A stretch of DNA of 9,770 nucleotides from Verrucomicrobiales bacterium. Lineage in GTDB: Bacteria > Verrucomicrobiota > Verrucomicrobiia > Verrucomicrobiales > DEV007. The DNA is taken from NCBI GenBank assembly GCA_021648365.1, contig JAKISY010000139.1:1-9770 (forward strand), written 5' to 3'. This document shows, piece after piece, positions 1-7,547 of the stretch. Made by a program: the position numbers and the translations under genes. How positions within the stretch are numbered: position 1 is the first letter of the stretch; each line of letters opens with the position of its first letter. The notes beneath the pieces are model-generated. The model did not search any database and had not been told where the DNA came from. It saw only the letters and a list, made by a program, of their open reading frames with translations.

Positions 1-607
1 AGCGGTAGCCCTCCGGCTCCTTCGCCAGCCCCGCCCGAATCGGATTCAGATCGATATAAGCCGCCACCATGCGCAGCGCATCACTGCTTTCCCCTTCATC
101 CGCTCCTTGCAATAAAACACTCTTAAACGGCCCCTCCCACAAAGTCCCGCAACGCCCATGTTTTTTGTTATAAGCCAGCGTCATTTTCAGCTTCAACTCC
201 TTCATGAACATCGACAGATCAAACAAACGCCCCTTCACCGACTCCGCGATTTCATCCAACCGCGTTTCAGCCCCCATCTCCCGACAACGCTCCACCTCAT
301 CGAGCGCCTGCTTCGTCGTCCACTCACGCTTAAAAACATCAAGCCTTTGCAAATAATCCTCCCGCGACCACCCCCGCGTAGCCATCTCCTTATCCGGCAC
401 CTCCAGCAACAAATGAAAATGGTTGCCCATAAAACACCACGCTAGCGCACGCAGTCCCGAGAATTTCAACTGCTTGAGCATCAAAATGCGAAAAACCTCC
501 TTCTCCTCATCCCCAAACAAAATATGCCTCCCCGCCGTCCGACTCACCACATGATAATAGTTCGTCTGCCCCTCCGGCCCCAATAAAAACTCCCGTATTT
601 TCCTCAT
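1..607 (-). CDS. REP-associated-type Y1 (IS200-like HUH) transposase, partial at left edge
   Basis: The reading frame starts with ATG at 607-605 and stays open for 202 codons to the window edge, so the C-terminus is missing. Residues 17-20 (YYHV), the HUH motif H63-F-H65 inside GNHFHLLLEV, the NKKHGRCGTLWEG segment (147-159), FKSVLL (161-166) and YIDLNPIRAGL (184-194) are hallmarks of the RAYT branch of Y1 transposases. These nick and join single-stranded DNA and are linked to REP-type repeats. The start is supported by AAGGAAA six bases upstream. Repeats related to nothing else in the gene crowd its promoter side. An oddity is that the position I align with the family's catalytic tyrosine (helix MKELKLKM, residue 142) is Met; Tyr146 lies four residues later. 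Family assignment is firm; activity is uncertain. Confidence 0.88.
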   Translation of the reverse strand, partial: MRKIREFLLGPEGQTNYYHVVSRTAGRHILFGDEEKEVFRILMLKQLKFSGLRALAWCFMGNHFHLLLEVPDKEMATRGWSREDYLQRLDVFKREWTTKQALDEVERCREMGAETRLDEIAESVKGRLFDLSMFMKELKLKMTLAYNKKHGRCGTLWEGPFKSVLLQGADEGESSDALRMVAAYIDLNPIRAGLAKEPEGYR

Positions 608-613
608 AATCGA

Positions 614-620
614 TTTCCTT
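614..620 (-). promoter_or_regulatory. Shine-Dalgarno site of the Y1 transposase
   Basis: AAGGAAA on the minus strand lies six bases before the ATG at 607. It decides the start of the Y1 transposase. The left end of the 89-bp tandem duplication (617) falls inside this site, so the duplication involves the gene's immediate upstream region. Confidence 0.55.
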
Positions 621-794
621 TCTGTTTGTGTATTCCCAGCTTATCAGCGGCTCCAGACAAAGGCAACATTATTTTACTAGGGGAACCTCCACTTTACTAG
701 GGGAACCTTTCTGTTTGTGTATTCCCAGCTTATCAGCGGCTCCAGACAAAGGCAACATTATTTTACTAGGGGAACCTCCACTTTACTAGGGGAA
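617..794. repeat. 89-bp perfect tandem duplication upstream of the Y1 transposase
   Basis: Positions 617-705 and 706-794 read the same with a period of 89 bases. Within each unit the motif TTTACTAGGGGAACC occurs twice (around 673-687 and 693-707), separated by TCCAC, so the array contains a shorter nested repeat. The unit covers the region where the transposase promoter should lie, so the duplication may duplicate its promoter. Identity between copies suggests recent origin or an assembly artefact. Repeats next to RAYT genes are typical of the family, but no classic REP hairpin with a GTAG or GGAG foot is obvious here beyond GGAGGTTCCCC on the minus strand. Confidence 0.9.
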
Positions 795-826
795 CCTCCA
801 CTTAAAACTTCCTCCACTTAAAACTC
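795..826. repeat. 16-bp tandem repeat (CCTCCACTTAAAACT)
   Basis: Two 16-base units, CCTCCACTTAAAACTT and CCTCCACTTAAAACTC, follow the 89-bp duplication directly. Their first half, CCTCCACTT, is shared with the end of the AGGGGAACCTCCACTT motif in the preceding array, so this looks like a decayed or variant end of the same repeat. One base further on begins the first copy of the 66-bp dispersed repeat. Confidence 0.8.
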
Positions 827-827
827 G

Positions 828-893
828 AGGAATTTGCTTTTTTAACCCTGACGTTTGACTGCGGGCGGGAGCCGGGATTGGAGGGGGTGCAAT
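828..893 (+). repeat. 66-bp dispersed repeat, copy 1 (short form, subfamily T/G/G)
   Basis: Runs from AGGAATTTGC through AACCCTGACG and GGATTGGAGGGGG to GTGCAAT. It differs from copy 2 at three sites only (T for A in AATTT, G for T in GCGGGC, G for A in GGGAG) and shares those three states with copy 3. It lacks the long tail seen in copies 3 and 4. It lies between the Y1 transposase and the 3' end of the propeller gene. The sequence does not read as a conserved peptide in any frame and has no convincing terminator T-tract. Confidence 0.9.
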
Positions 894-1027
894 GGATTTG
901 GTTCTAAAATACACGCAGCAAAACTGCTATAGGAAAACCTAAAAACCAAGACCCTTCCTGACGAAATAGGCACTACATTGCCATTTTGGAAATATTTTTA
1001 CTGATAATCAACGACTTACGACCGAAT

Positions 1028-1050
1028 AATATTGAAGATAGTTCAATATT
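1028..1050. other. perfect 9-bp inverted repeat in the 894-1139 spacer
   Basis: AATATTGAA, then GATAG, then TTCAATATT: a perfect nine-base stem with a five-base loop, about 90 bases past the propeller gene's stop. Neither strand has a following run of T, so it is not a textbook intrinsic terminator. It could be a binding site for a dimeric regulator, a transcript-end stabiliser or chance in AT-rich DNA. Nothing else is recognisable in the 246-base spacer 894-1139. Confidence 0.5.
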
Positions 1051-1139
1051 GACCATTGCAACTAAGGAAAAAGGAAACTTGAGCTAACTGAACTTATAGG
1101 AATCGTAGCGAATGGTGAGAGCGAAGAAAGGCATCACAA

Positions 1140-4100
1140 TCATTCGGCTATCAGCTCCACTCCGGACAAGATCGGTTGTCGCGTTGAGCCTGGGGATTTC
1201 TTTAGGGTAATTTTCAGAACATCGGAGACACGAACACCTTCAAATCGTTTGACTAGACCTTGATTTTTTCCACTTGTCTTTGCCAGGTCAACATTCCTTA
1301 AAACTGTCTTATCCTGAAGCGCTACGTCGAAAACACGTTCTCCGGGCTTCAGTAACTCAGGCTCTGCAAAGTACAAAAGGATAGAATAACTCTTTTCCGG
1401 AGCCGATTTTACCGGCTTACTCCGCCCAATTTTGGCATCCTTCTGCATATTAATCTTCGGGGCACCCTTCTTTCTGGATTGAGCAACCCGTAGCCCCTTG
1501 CCGGTGATGATAAAAGCGATGGCGTTGCCTGGCTTCCAGCCGGGACGGGCGGTGACTTCAGCGATGAGCGATGCCAAATCAGGTGTGGTTTGCCTGGGGC
1601 CGGATTCGCCTTCTTTAAGCCAAGGCTTCGGGGACCATGACACGGAGGCTTTGCTTTGCTTTCGGCGGGAAATGTTTCCGGCCTTCGGGATGAATTCCTC
1701 CGCATGATCAGTCGCTTCGGCGCGGATGGACAGTTGAGTCGGTTCCGAACCGGTTTCATCGGCGGTGAATTGAATGAAGGTCGGAGGTATCTTCTGTCCG
1801 CGCTTCAGCTTCAGGTCGCGAAAACGGATGCCAACGATTTGCGGAGATTTGTTTCTAGTCAATTCCAGATCGCTGCTAGTGATCGTCACTTTACCGTTCG
1901 CGGATTCCTCGCCGGTGTCGGACTTGTGGTCGGCGGCGATGATGCCGGGATGCGATGCAATTGAAACTGTGTCGCGCTGTATTTGCGGGCGAATGATAAT
2001 GCTCTGAACATTGCGGGCGCCGGAGGCCATGACCCACGGCAGGTCAGATCCTTTGATTGCGGATGTGTGTTGTCGAAAATATTCCAACCCTTCGCCAACT
2101 ACCTCAATATTAACTGCCGGAGAACTGCCGCCGACCGAAGGGTGATCGAGCCACATCGTCCCGGCTTTGGACTGTCGGTCTCCAGGGGCACCGAGATTGA
2201 TGCCGAGCCGGCTGATCGAATCGGTGTCTTTATTGGAACCGCCGAGCAGGCTGGAGGTCCAGAGTTCCACATCCGGCATATGGATCAGCGCGAGCGAAGT
2301 TTGATTCTGATATGAACAGCTACAGGTACGGGTGTAATCGGGAGCGTTGAGAACTCCGTTGGCTACAATGAGATTGGCGGTGCAACCGGATTTGAATCCG
2401 CCGAAACTACCGATGCCACTGGGATTCTCCAGATCGTAGTAACTCGCGGCACCGTCGCGGAAGGTCAGAAAGTTTTCACTGGCGATGATCGAGTTGCAGC
2501 CTTTGCCCCGGACGATTCTCCAGGGCTCACTGGCTCCGGTGATCGGATTGACTATCGTTTGATCTGAACCGTCGAGCAGACTGAACACGGTGCTGGCCTT
2601 GCTTTTGTTCTTTTTATTTGAGTGCTGATCCGCGTTGGCGATAATCAATTCATTGTGAAGAATGCACGGTCCGGAATAACTGATGTCCCTGCGCTGCCAG
2701 ACGATGGCCCCGCTTTTGCCACGATAGGTGATCATGCCCTGTTTAACCTCATCTTTCAATCGGTCGCTGGCTTTGGCACCGGCCTGGAGGAGGATGTCGT
2801 GTTTGCTTGAGTAGCTGAGCCAGGATCCAAATATATCCTTGTTATGAGCCCACAGTTGTTTTCCAGTGCGGCTGTCGAGAGTGACAATCCGATAGGTGTC
2901 GGGAACAGCCCGTCCACGGCGCTTTATTTTTTTTTCGGCGCTTTTGGGTAGTTTGTCGAGGCAGTGGATGCGACCATTTCCGGCAACGATACCGTTGTGC
3001 AGAAAGCTATGCTGTGCAGAGATTTCCCAAAGCTGTTCACCTGTGTGACGGTCATAGCCGACCAGTCCGTCGCTTGCCGAATAGTCTTCGATGGATGGAT
3101 CCACTGCTTCACCGTCGGCAGCGTATTTTTGGCTGAAATTGGCAAAGCCTTTGCCGCCGATAAGAATGTCTTCGTAGATGCCGATAAAACCCCATTTCGG
3201 TGCATTACTCTGTCCGGGGGATTTGGTCAGACGAATGATCCTTTTTGTTTCACCTGTCTGTGGATCGAGGACGTGGCAGCCGTCGTCAATTGCCAGATAA
3301 ATCGCGTCCTCGGTGGCCACATAATTTGCTCCCCGACCGTTCGCTCCGGGGATGTGTTTTTGGTTGTAGGCTGGATCTAGCGGTGTGTCTTCGTAGGTTT
3401 CGTTGTAGTAGATGCCGAAGGTGCCCAAGTCGTCAAAATGGCGGATCCAGAGGACCCGGCCTGTGTAAACGTCGCGGGCACTGAGGCTGTTGATGCCCTC
3501 AATAAACATGCGCCCGCCGATGACCTGTTCGGGCGGGCCATGGCCGTGACGCGGAAGGACGTGCTCATTCGAACTGCCGCCAAACCACAGGACCCCGAGC
3601 GGGAGTTTGAGGCGGCTGTCGTCGGATTTTACTGTGTTGGCGATATCGCCATATTGGTGGGTCCAGTCGGCGGATTCGGGTAGCGCGCCTTCCCGGAATA
3701 CTACCAGGCCGGAATCATTCTCCGTGATCTTCCCGCGTTTCAGATCGGCCGTCTCGACCAGTTCGCGAATAGCGGGATCAAGTGAGAGCGCTCCGCCATA
3801 GGGGCGCACTGAGTTGTAAAGGGATGCAAGCACACTTTTTGTCAGTTGTCCGACAGAGGGACTGACGTGAACGAGATGGGCAATATATGGCGGTGCTTTG
3901 AAAGTGGCCGGGGTGCCCTGATGGATGGTGATGCGGTCGCCGTAAAGATTGGCAGCATCGAATCGGCGCCGAAGCTGTGAGACTTTTTTTGCGTTAGGTT
4001 CGACAGCAATGATGCGCAGATCAGAGCCGGTGAGCACCGCCTCAAGAAGTTCGATGTCGTCAATGCCATACCAAAGGCAGTAACCTTCGCTGGATTTTGT

Positions 4101-5486
4101 TTGCTCTAAAAGTTTTGCGGCACGAGATGCGGCGGTGACGACGGGCTTCCAGGTCTCCGGGACGATGGTCCGATCTGAATGTGGACCAGCGCCAAATGCC
4201 ATAATTTGACCGTCAAGGGTTACTGCGAAAAGTTTCCCATTGGCAGCAAGTAGGCGTTGGATATTTCCATTGACTTTACGGGTCCAGGCAGGAACTCCCT
4301 GATGCCCGCTTTCGGAAAGGTCGATTGCGGTAAGGGAGTTCTTTCCGCCTGCATAGAGCCTGTTACCGGCTTTGATCAGATCGCCGGTGCCGTCTGCCGC
4401 AATCGACCATACCTGCTTCTTTTTCGAATTGATCACCTGCACCATCTTTTTTCCTGCATGGTCGGATGTATAGATATAGTTCGTAGTCAGAACGGGTTCG
4501 TTGCAGGTGAATGAACCCCGTTTGCCACTGGTTAAATCGTAGCTACTAACACCCCGGTAGCGGGTGTGGACAAAAAATTCGGCTCCATTGGCGATCACGA
4601 AGGAGCCTCCGTGACCTTTGCCTCCGGCATTGATTTCAAAATATTTAAATTCGCCGGTAGAGCGGTCGAAAGCAGCAGGGACTGAACGCCCACCGGGAAC
4701 AAGGAGGTATTTGTCAGTGGCGACGAGAGTTCCCTGAGGAGCGACGCCAGCGAAGGAAGGCGCGCTGTGCGGTTGTTTGATGTATTGAGCGCCGGTACTA
4801 TCATTCACCCATTCCACAGCGCCGCTGTCAGCGTCCAGGGAATAGATGAACGTGCCCATGAAGGGCCAGATGCTGGCAGCGAAGTATACATGTCCGTCGC
4901 GGATCACTGGGCCGCCACGGGCGGGCCATGCGGAGATGAGACGTTTATTGCCGAGTACTTTCAACGAGGAAGGGCCGCCGGAAAATTTCCAACAAAGCGC
5001 GCCGGTCTCGGCGTCGAGGCAATAAAGAAAGCCGTCGTCACTGGTGATGTAGATATTTGATTTATGTCCCACCGGTGGAAGTCGGACAGGGCCGTCAGTG
5101 TAGAAACTCCACAATTCGCTACCATCGTCAGTGTGGTAGGCCACGACCTTGTCGGAATCATTAAAAGTCACGAACATTCGCTTGCCCAGGACGATCGGTT
5201 CGAAGACGCGGTCGTAGGGCATCAGGTCGTGGTTCAAGGGGTCGTCCCAGACCTGTTCGCGGGGCGAGAGTTTTAAAGTCCATTGATGTTGCAGCTCATC
5301 GGGGAGGTTTTCGGGAGAGGCTGCACGGTGTTCGGCATCGTAACGCCACATGGGCCAGTCTGTGGCGAAAAGGGGGCTGCCAACAAGCCAAAGTAAGATT
5401 ACCGAAAGTAAGTTGATCTTGACGCCGGAGCGAATCCAAAATTTGTCACCTGGATAATGCATAGGAAATATTTTTTGATTGAGCAT
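1140..5486 (-). CDS. giant secreted PQQ-like beta-propeller protein with methyltransferase-like insert and malectin-like C-terminus
   Basis: A 1448-residue protein. Residues 22-41 form a hydrophobic segment ending GSPLFA, consistent with a Sec signal, followed by TDWPMWRYDAEHRAA, the usual opening of planctomycete/verrucomicrobial PQQ-like (BamB-fold) propellers. Propeller blades with repeats such as LDAETGALCWKF and LDADSGAVEWV span about 45-435. Residues 466-540 resemble a Rossmann SAM-methyltransferase core (IIAVEPNAKKV, then RFDAANLYGDRITIHQG), but the glycine-rich motif is degenerate (YGIDDIELL), so catalysis is doubtful. A second propeller spans about 605-1075 (YTGRVLWIR, RHTGEQLWE, SRTGKQLWA). 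C1035 and C1055-x-C1057 occur in a conserved C...CSCSY patch. Residues 1285-1335 (WSPKPW to AFIITGKG) and 1366-1446 (YSILLYFAEPE, RVFDVALQ, ILSGVEL) match a malectin-like carbohydrate-binding module. The role is inferred as a cell-surface or periplasmic carbohydrate-related oxidoreductase or binding protein; the substrate is unknown. Met9 is an alternative start, and the ribosome-binding site is weak for either. Confidence 0.88.
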   Translation of the reverse strand: MLNQKIFPMHYPGDKFWIRSGVKINLLSVILLWLVGSPLFATDWPMWRYDAEHRAASPENLPDELQHQWTLKLSPREQVWDDPLNHDLMPYDRVFEPIVLGKRMFVTFNDSDKVVAYHTDDGSELWSFYTDGPVRLPPVGHKSNIYITSDDGFLYCLDAETGALCWKFSGGPSSLKVLGNKRLISAWPARGGPVIRDGHVYFAASIWPFMGTFIYSLDADSGAVEWVNDSTGAQYIKQPHSAPSFAGVAPQGTLVATDKYLLVPGGRSVPAAFDRSTGEFKYFEINAGGKGHGGSFVIANGAEFFVHTRYRGVSSYDLTSGKRGSFTCNEPVLTTNYIYTSDHAGKKMVQVINSKKKQVWSIAADGTGDLIKAGNRLYAGGKNSLTAIDLSESGHQGVPAWTRKVNGNIQRLLAANGKLFAVTLDGQIMAFGAGPHSDRTIVPETWKPVVTAASRAAKLLEQTKSSEGYCLWYGIDDIELLEAVLTGSDLRIIAVEPNAKKVSQLRRRFDAANLYGDRITIHQGTPATFKAPPYIAHLVHVSPSVGQLTKSVLASLYNSVRPYGGALSLDPAIRELVETADLKRGKITENDSGLVVFREGALPESADWTHQYGDIANTVKSDDSRLKLPLGVLWFGGSSNEHVLPRHGHGPPEQVIGGRMFIEGINSLSARDVYTGRVLWIRHFDDLGTFGIYYNETYEDTPLDPAYNQKHIPGANGRGANYVATEDAIYLAIDDGCHVLDPQTGETKRIIRLTKSPGQSNAPKWGFIGIYEDILIGGKGFANFSQKYAADGEAVDPSIEDYSASDGLVGYDRHTGEQLWEISAQHSFLHNGIVAGNGRIHCLDKLPKSAEKKIKRRGRAVPDTYRIVTLDSRTGKQLWAHNKDIFGSWLSYSSKHDILLQAGAKASDRLKDEVKQGMITYRGKSGAIVWQRRDISYSGPCILHNELIIANADQHSNKKNKSKASTVFSLLDGSDQTIVNPITGASEPWRIVRGKGCNSIIASENFLTFRDGAASYYDLENPSGIGSFGGFKSGCTANLIVANGVLNAPDYTRTCSCSYQNQTSLALIHMPDVELWTSSLLGGSNKDTDSISRLGINLGAPGDRQSKAGTMWLDHPSVGGSSPAVNIEVVGEGLEYFRQHTSAIKGSDLPWVMASGARNVQSIIIRPQIQRDTVSIASHPGIIAADHKSDTGEESANGKVTITSSDLELTRNKSPQIVGIRFRDLKLKRGQKIPPTFIQFTADETGSEPTQLSIRAEATDHAEEFIPKAGNISRRKQSKASVSWSPKPWLKEGESGPRQTTPDLASLIAEVTARPGWKPGNAIAFIITGKGLRVAQSRKKGAPKINMQKDAKIGRSKPVKSAPEKSYSILLYFAEPELLKPGERVFDVALQDKTVLRNVDLAKTSGKNQGLVKRFEGVRVSDVLKITLKKSPGSTRQPILSGVELIAE

Positions 5487-5629
5487 CGCTTCGCCTGAAA
5501 TTATCTGGACTTCCCCTCTCAGTTAACTGCCAGGAATTCACTTTTCCGCCTTTCTTCCCTTTCCTTTTCCACAGCCCGGGGTTGGAGAGTGTCAGTAGGA
5601 GAAATGGGTGATAGCGGTTTATTTTTGAG

Positions 5630-5658
5630 ATTAGAACACAGGATATTTTCACCGTCAA
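5630..5658 (-). promoter_or_regulatory. sigma-70-like promoter for the propeller gene
   Basis: On the minus strand TTGACG (5658-5653) and TCTAAT (5635-5630) are separated by exactly 17 bases. This is a good match to the -35/-10 consensus, directed toward the propeller gene. It implies transcription starting near 5623 and independent of the sulfatase gene upstream. It rests on motif match only. Confidence 0.5.
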
Positions 5659-5801
5659 GCCCGATGGCAGTCCAAATAAATAGGGGACTTGACTCCGGCC
5701 CTCAAAATCCAGCATTATTGCTGTCGGGCAAATTTATAGACAGACAGATACGGGCTTAAAGAGGCAGCAACTAAACATGGAAACCCAACACAGCGATGTG
5801 A

Positions 5802-5819
5802 TAAGGCGCGAACGCCTTA
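5802..5819. other. GC-rich hairpin between sulfatase and propeller genes
   Basis: TAAGGCG, CGAA, CGCCTTA form a perfect seven-base stem with a four-base loop (TTCG on the minus strand). It lies about 190 bases past the sulfatase stop and could end or stabilise that transcript, though no T-tract follows on the minus strand, so terminator function is uncertain. Confidence 0.4.
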
Positions 5820-5851
5820 GAGTAACTCGTGTTGTTGTTTCTGCAACTGCT

Positions 5852-5917
5852 AGGAAATTGCTTTTTTAACCCTGACGTTTGACTGCTGGCGGAAGCCGGG
5901 ATTGGAGGGGGTGCAAT
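5852..5917 (+). repeat. 66-bp dispersed repeat, copy 2 (short form, subfamily A/T/A)
   Basis: From AGGAAATTGC to GTGCAAT, in the same orientation as the other three copies. It shares ACTGCTAGGAAATTGC at its left edge with copy 4 and the three subfamily-defining bases A, T and A. Like copy 1, it stops at GTGCAAT and lacks the tail. It lies 94 bases beyond the sulfatase stop codon. A small hairpin CTGGC-GGAA-GCCGG (with one G-T pair) is possible inside it. Confidence 0.9.
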
Positions 5918-5969
5918 AAGCATTTTGTAATCGTCCGATTTTACTGGTTCATGCCCGGTTAGTAAATGA

Positions 5970-6002
5970 TTCTACTGTTAGTATGGTCGAACACTAGTAG
6001 AA
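5970..6002 (-). other. weak inverted repeat just past the sulfatase stop
   Basis: TTCTACT (5970-5976) and AGTAGAA (5996-6002) are complementary, with a 19-base loop, ten bases beyond the sulfatase stop codon. The position suits a transcript end, but the stem is short, the loop is long and there is no T-tract, so this may be chance. Confidence 0.25.
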
Positions 6003-6011
6003 ATGGAATTT

Positions 6012-7529
6012 CTATGGGTGGAAAAAAGCTTCGGGATACTGCGCCAGAATCTTCCTCAATTTCGCTACCACTTCCGGCTTTTCTTTCGCCAGATTTCGTG
6101 TCTCGTTAGGGTCGGATTGGTAATCGTATAATTCGATCACTGCTTTGGCCGTTTTTCCGCCCGGCTTTTTCCACTCAACGAAGCGATATCGTTCCGTCCG
6201 GATGGCGCGGCCCATTTTTTCTTTTGGGTAGGCGTGAAAGGCATGATCCCGAATGCGGGCGGCGGGATTTTTCAGGACAGGGACGAGACTGATCCCATCG
6301 ATGGGTTGCGGGCCTGTTGGTTTCGGGAGTCCGGCGAGTTCCGCGAGGGTTGGAAAAAGATCCACGCTTTCAGTAAGTTGTTTGGTTGATGTGTCAGGTT
6401 TCGTGATGCCGGGGGCGGTGATGAGGATCGGGATTCGGTTGGCTTGTTCGTAGTTGGTGTGCTTGGTCCAGATGCCAAGGTCTCCGAGATGAAACCCGTG
6501 ATCGCCCCACAGAACGATGATGGTATTTTCGGCCAGATCGAGTTCGTCGATAGCATTGATGATTTTTCCAATTTGTGCGTCAACGAAACTGGTGCTGGCA
6601 TAGTAGCCATGAATGAGCTTCCGCTTCACTTCGTCTGGAATCGGGGCGGGATCGCCTTTGTCGGGGACGGGGAAATAATTGCGAATTTCACCCCCGCGTT
6701 TTCGCGCAACTTTGGGTGAACCGGCGGGGTGATCCTGGTATTCGGGAAAGGGCAGTTTGTCGGGATCATGAAGGTCCCAGTATTTTTTCGGTGCTGAAAA
6801 GGGGAGGTGAGGCCGGGCGAATCCAGCAGCGATGAAAAATGGAGTGTCGTTTTTTCCGCTTCGGATTTTCGCAGCGCGGAGACGCTTGATGGTCTCTGCT
6901 GCGACACGACCATCGGCGTAGGATTCGTCCAGCACATCAGGCGATTCAAACGCTGCGCCGCGCGGTAGAGTTTTCACTTCGTTCAGTCTTTGATTGGTAA
7001 AGAATGCCTCTTCGCGCGTGAGTTCAGCGCCCGGCGTGCTGGCTGGATCATTGTATTCGATTACTTTTTCTGCAAAATGCGGAACGGAAAACGATTTGGG
7101 ATCACCGATGTTTCCATGACCGATATGAAATATTTTTCCCAGTGATTCAGTGCGGTATCCGTGTTTTGCAAAATATTGCGGCATCGTCACGGCATCGGGC
7201 AGGATTTCGCGGAGTTGGCTGTTCAATCCATAAAGCCCTGTCGAAGTGGAGTGCGATCCTAACATTAGTGTAAATCGAGAAGGTGCACAGACCGCCTGAT
7301 TGCAATAAGCCATGTCAAAACGCATCCCGCGACTTGCCAGTTTGTCGATGTTTGGAGTGATCGCAAATTTGTCTCCGTAGCATCCCAGCGCGGGTTTCAA
7401 ATCATCGACGAGGATGAGCAGGATGTTTGGTTTGTCTGCGGCCAATAAAGAGCTGCAAAGGATTGGGATGCAAAAGAGAAACCGGAGTCGAGAACGAACG
7501 CTTTGTATCATTGATAGGGTGGTTTGCAT
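6012..7529 (-). CDS. secreted sulfatase, iduronate-2-sulfatase-like
   Basis: A 505-residue type I sulfatase that hydrolyses sulfate esters, probably on a carbohydrate. A signal peptide spans about 1-31 (RLRFLFCIPILCSSLLAA). The core begins KPNILLILVDDLKP with metal ligands D42 and D43. C81-A-P-S-R85 is the formylglycine site, requiring an FGE-type maturase not in this window. K132 and H135 (GKIFHIGH), H241 (ARPHLPF), D343-H344 (WGDHGFHLGDLGIW) and K356 complete the active site. NQAVCAPSR with TGLYGL and MPQYF follows human iduronate-2-sulfatase rather than arylsulfatases, as does the overall length. The chosen start is the first ATG, 18 bases after the broken sulfatase's stop; Met7 is an equally plausible start and no strong ribosome-binding site distinguishes them. 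The catalytic set is complete, so the gene should be functional. Exact substrate is unknown. Confidence 0.93.
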   Translation of the reverse strand: MQTTLSMIQSVRSRLRFLFCIPILCSSLLAADKPNILLILVDDLKPALGCYGDKFAITPNIDKLASRGMRFDMAYCNQAVCAPSRFTLMLGSHSTSTGLYGLNSQLREILPDAVTMPQYFAKHGYRTESLGKIFHIGHGNIGDPKSFSVPHFAEKVIEYNDPASTPGAELTREEAFFTNQRLNEVKTLPRGAAFESPDVLDESYADGRVAAETIKRLRAAKIRSGKNDTPFFIAAGFARPHLPFSAPKKYWDLHDPDKLPFPEYQDHPAGSPKVARKRGGEIRNYFPVPDKGDPAPIPDEVKRKLIHGYYASTSFVDAQIGKIINAIDELDLAENTIIVLWGDHGFHLGDLGIWTKHTNYEQANRIPILITAPGITKPDTSTKQLTESVDLFPTLAELAGLPKPTGPQPIDGISLVPVLKNPAARIRDHAFHAYPKEKMGRAIRTERYRFVEWKKPGGKTAKAVIELYDYQSDPNETRNLAKEKPEVVAKLRKILAQYPEAFFHP

Positions 7530-7547
7530 CGCAATAGGTAAAGGTGA

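Larger units (their letters stand above)
5487..5851. other. intergenic region, no gene seen
   Basis: The 365 bases between the propeller gene and repeat copy 2 show no convincing coding frame. They hold the leader and a candidate promoter of the propeller gene and a GC-rich hairpin at 5802-5819. The leader from the promoter to the start codon is about 135-140 bases, long enough for post-transcriptional control, but I recognise no riboswitch. Confidence 0.5.

Noticed and set aside
158..445. Plus-strand 95-codon open frame rich in His, Leu, Pro and Arg
   Set aside because: It lies antisense to the Y1 transposase, whose motifs are clear on the minus strand; the composition is typical of a shadow frame.
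617..826. Possible CRISPR array
   Set aside because: The units are directly adjacent (89-bp and 16-bp tandem repeats) with no unique spacers of regular length and no cas gene nearby.
1409..5276. Many open frames of 60-140 codons on both strands inside the propeller gene
   Set aside because: All overlap the continuous 1448-codon frame with recognisable domains, and none has a domain, start signal or composition of its own.
5446..5715. Minus-strand 89-codon frame upstream of and overlapping the start of the propeller gene
   Set aside because: It covers the candidate promoter and leader and shows no protein-like pattern or ribosome-binding site.
6253..6949. Open frames on both strands inside the sulfatase gene
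   Set aside because: The sulfatase frame has a complete catalytic motif set through this interval, so the others are shadows.
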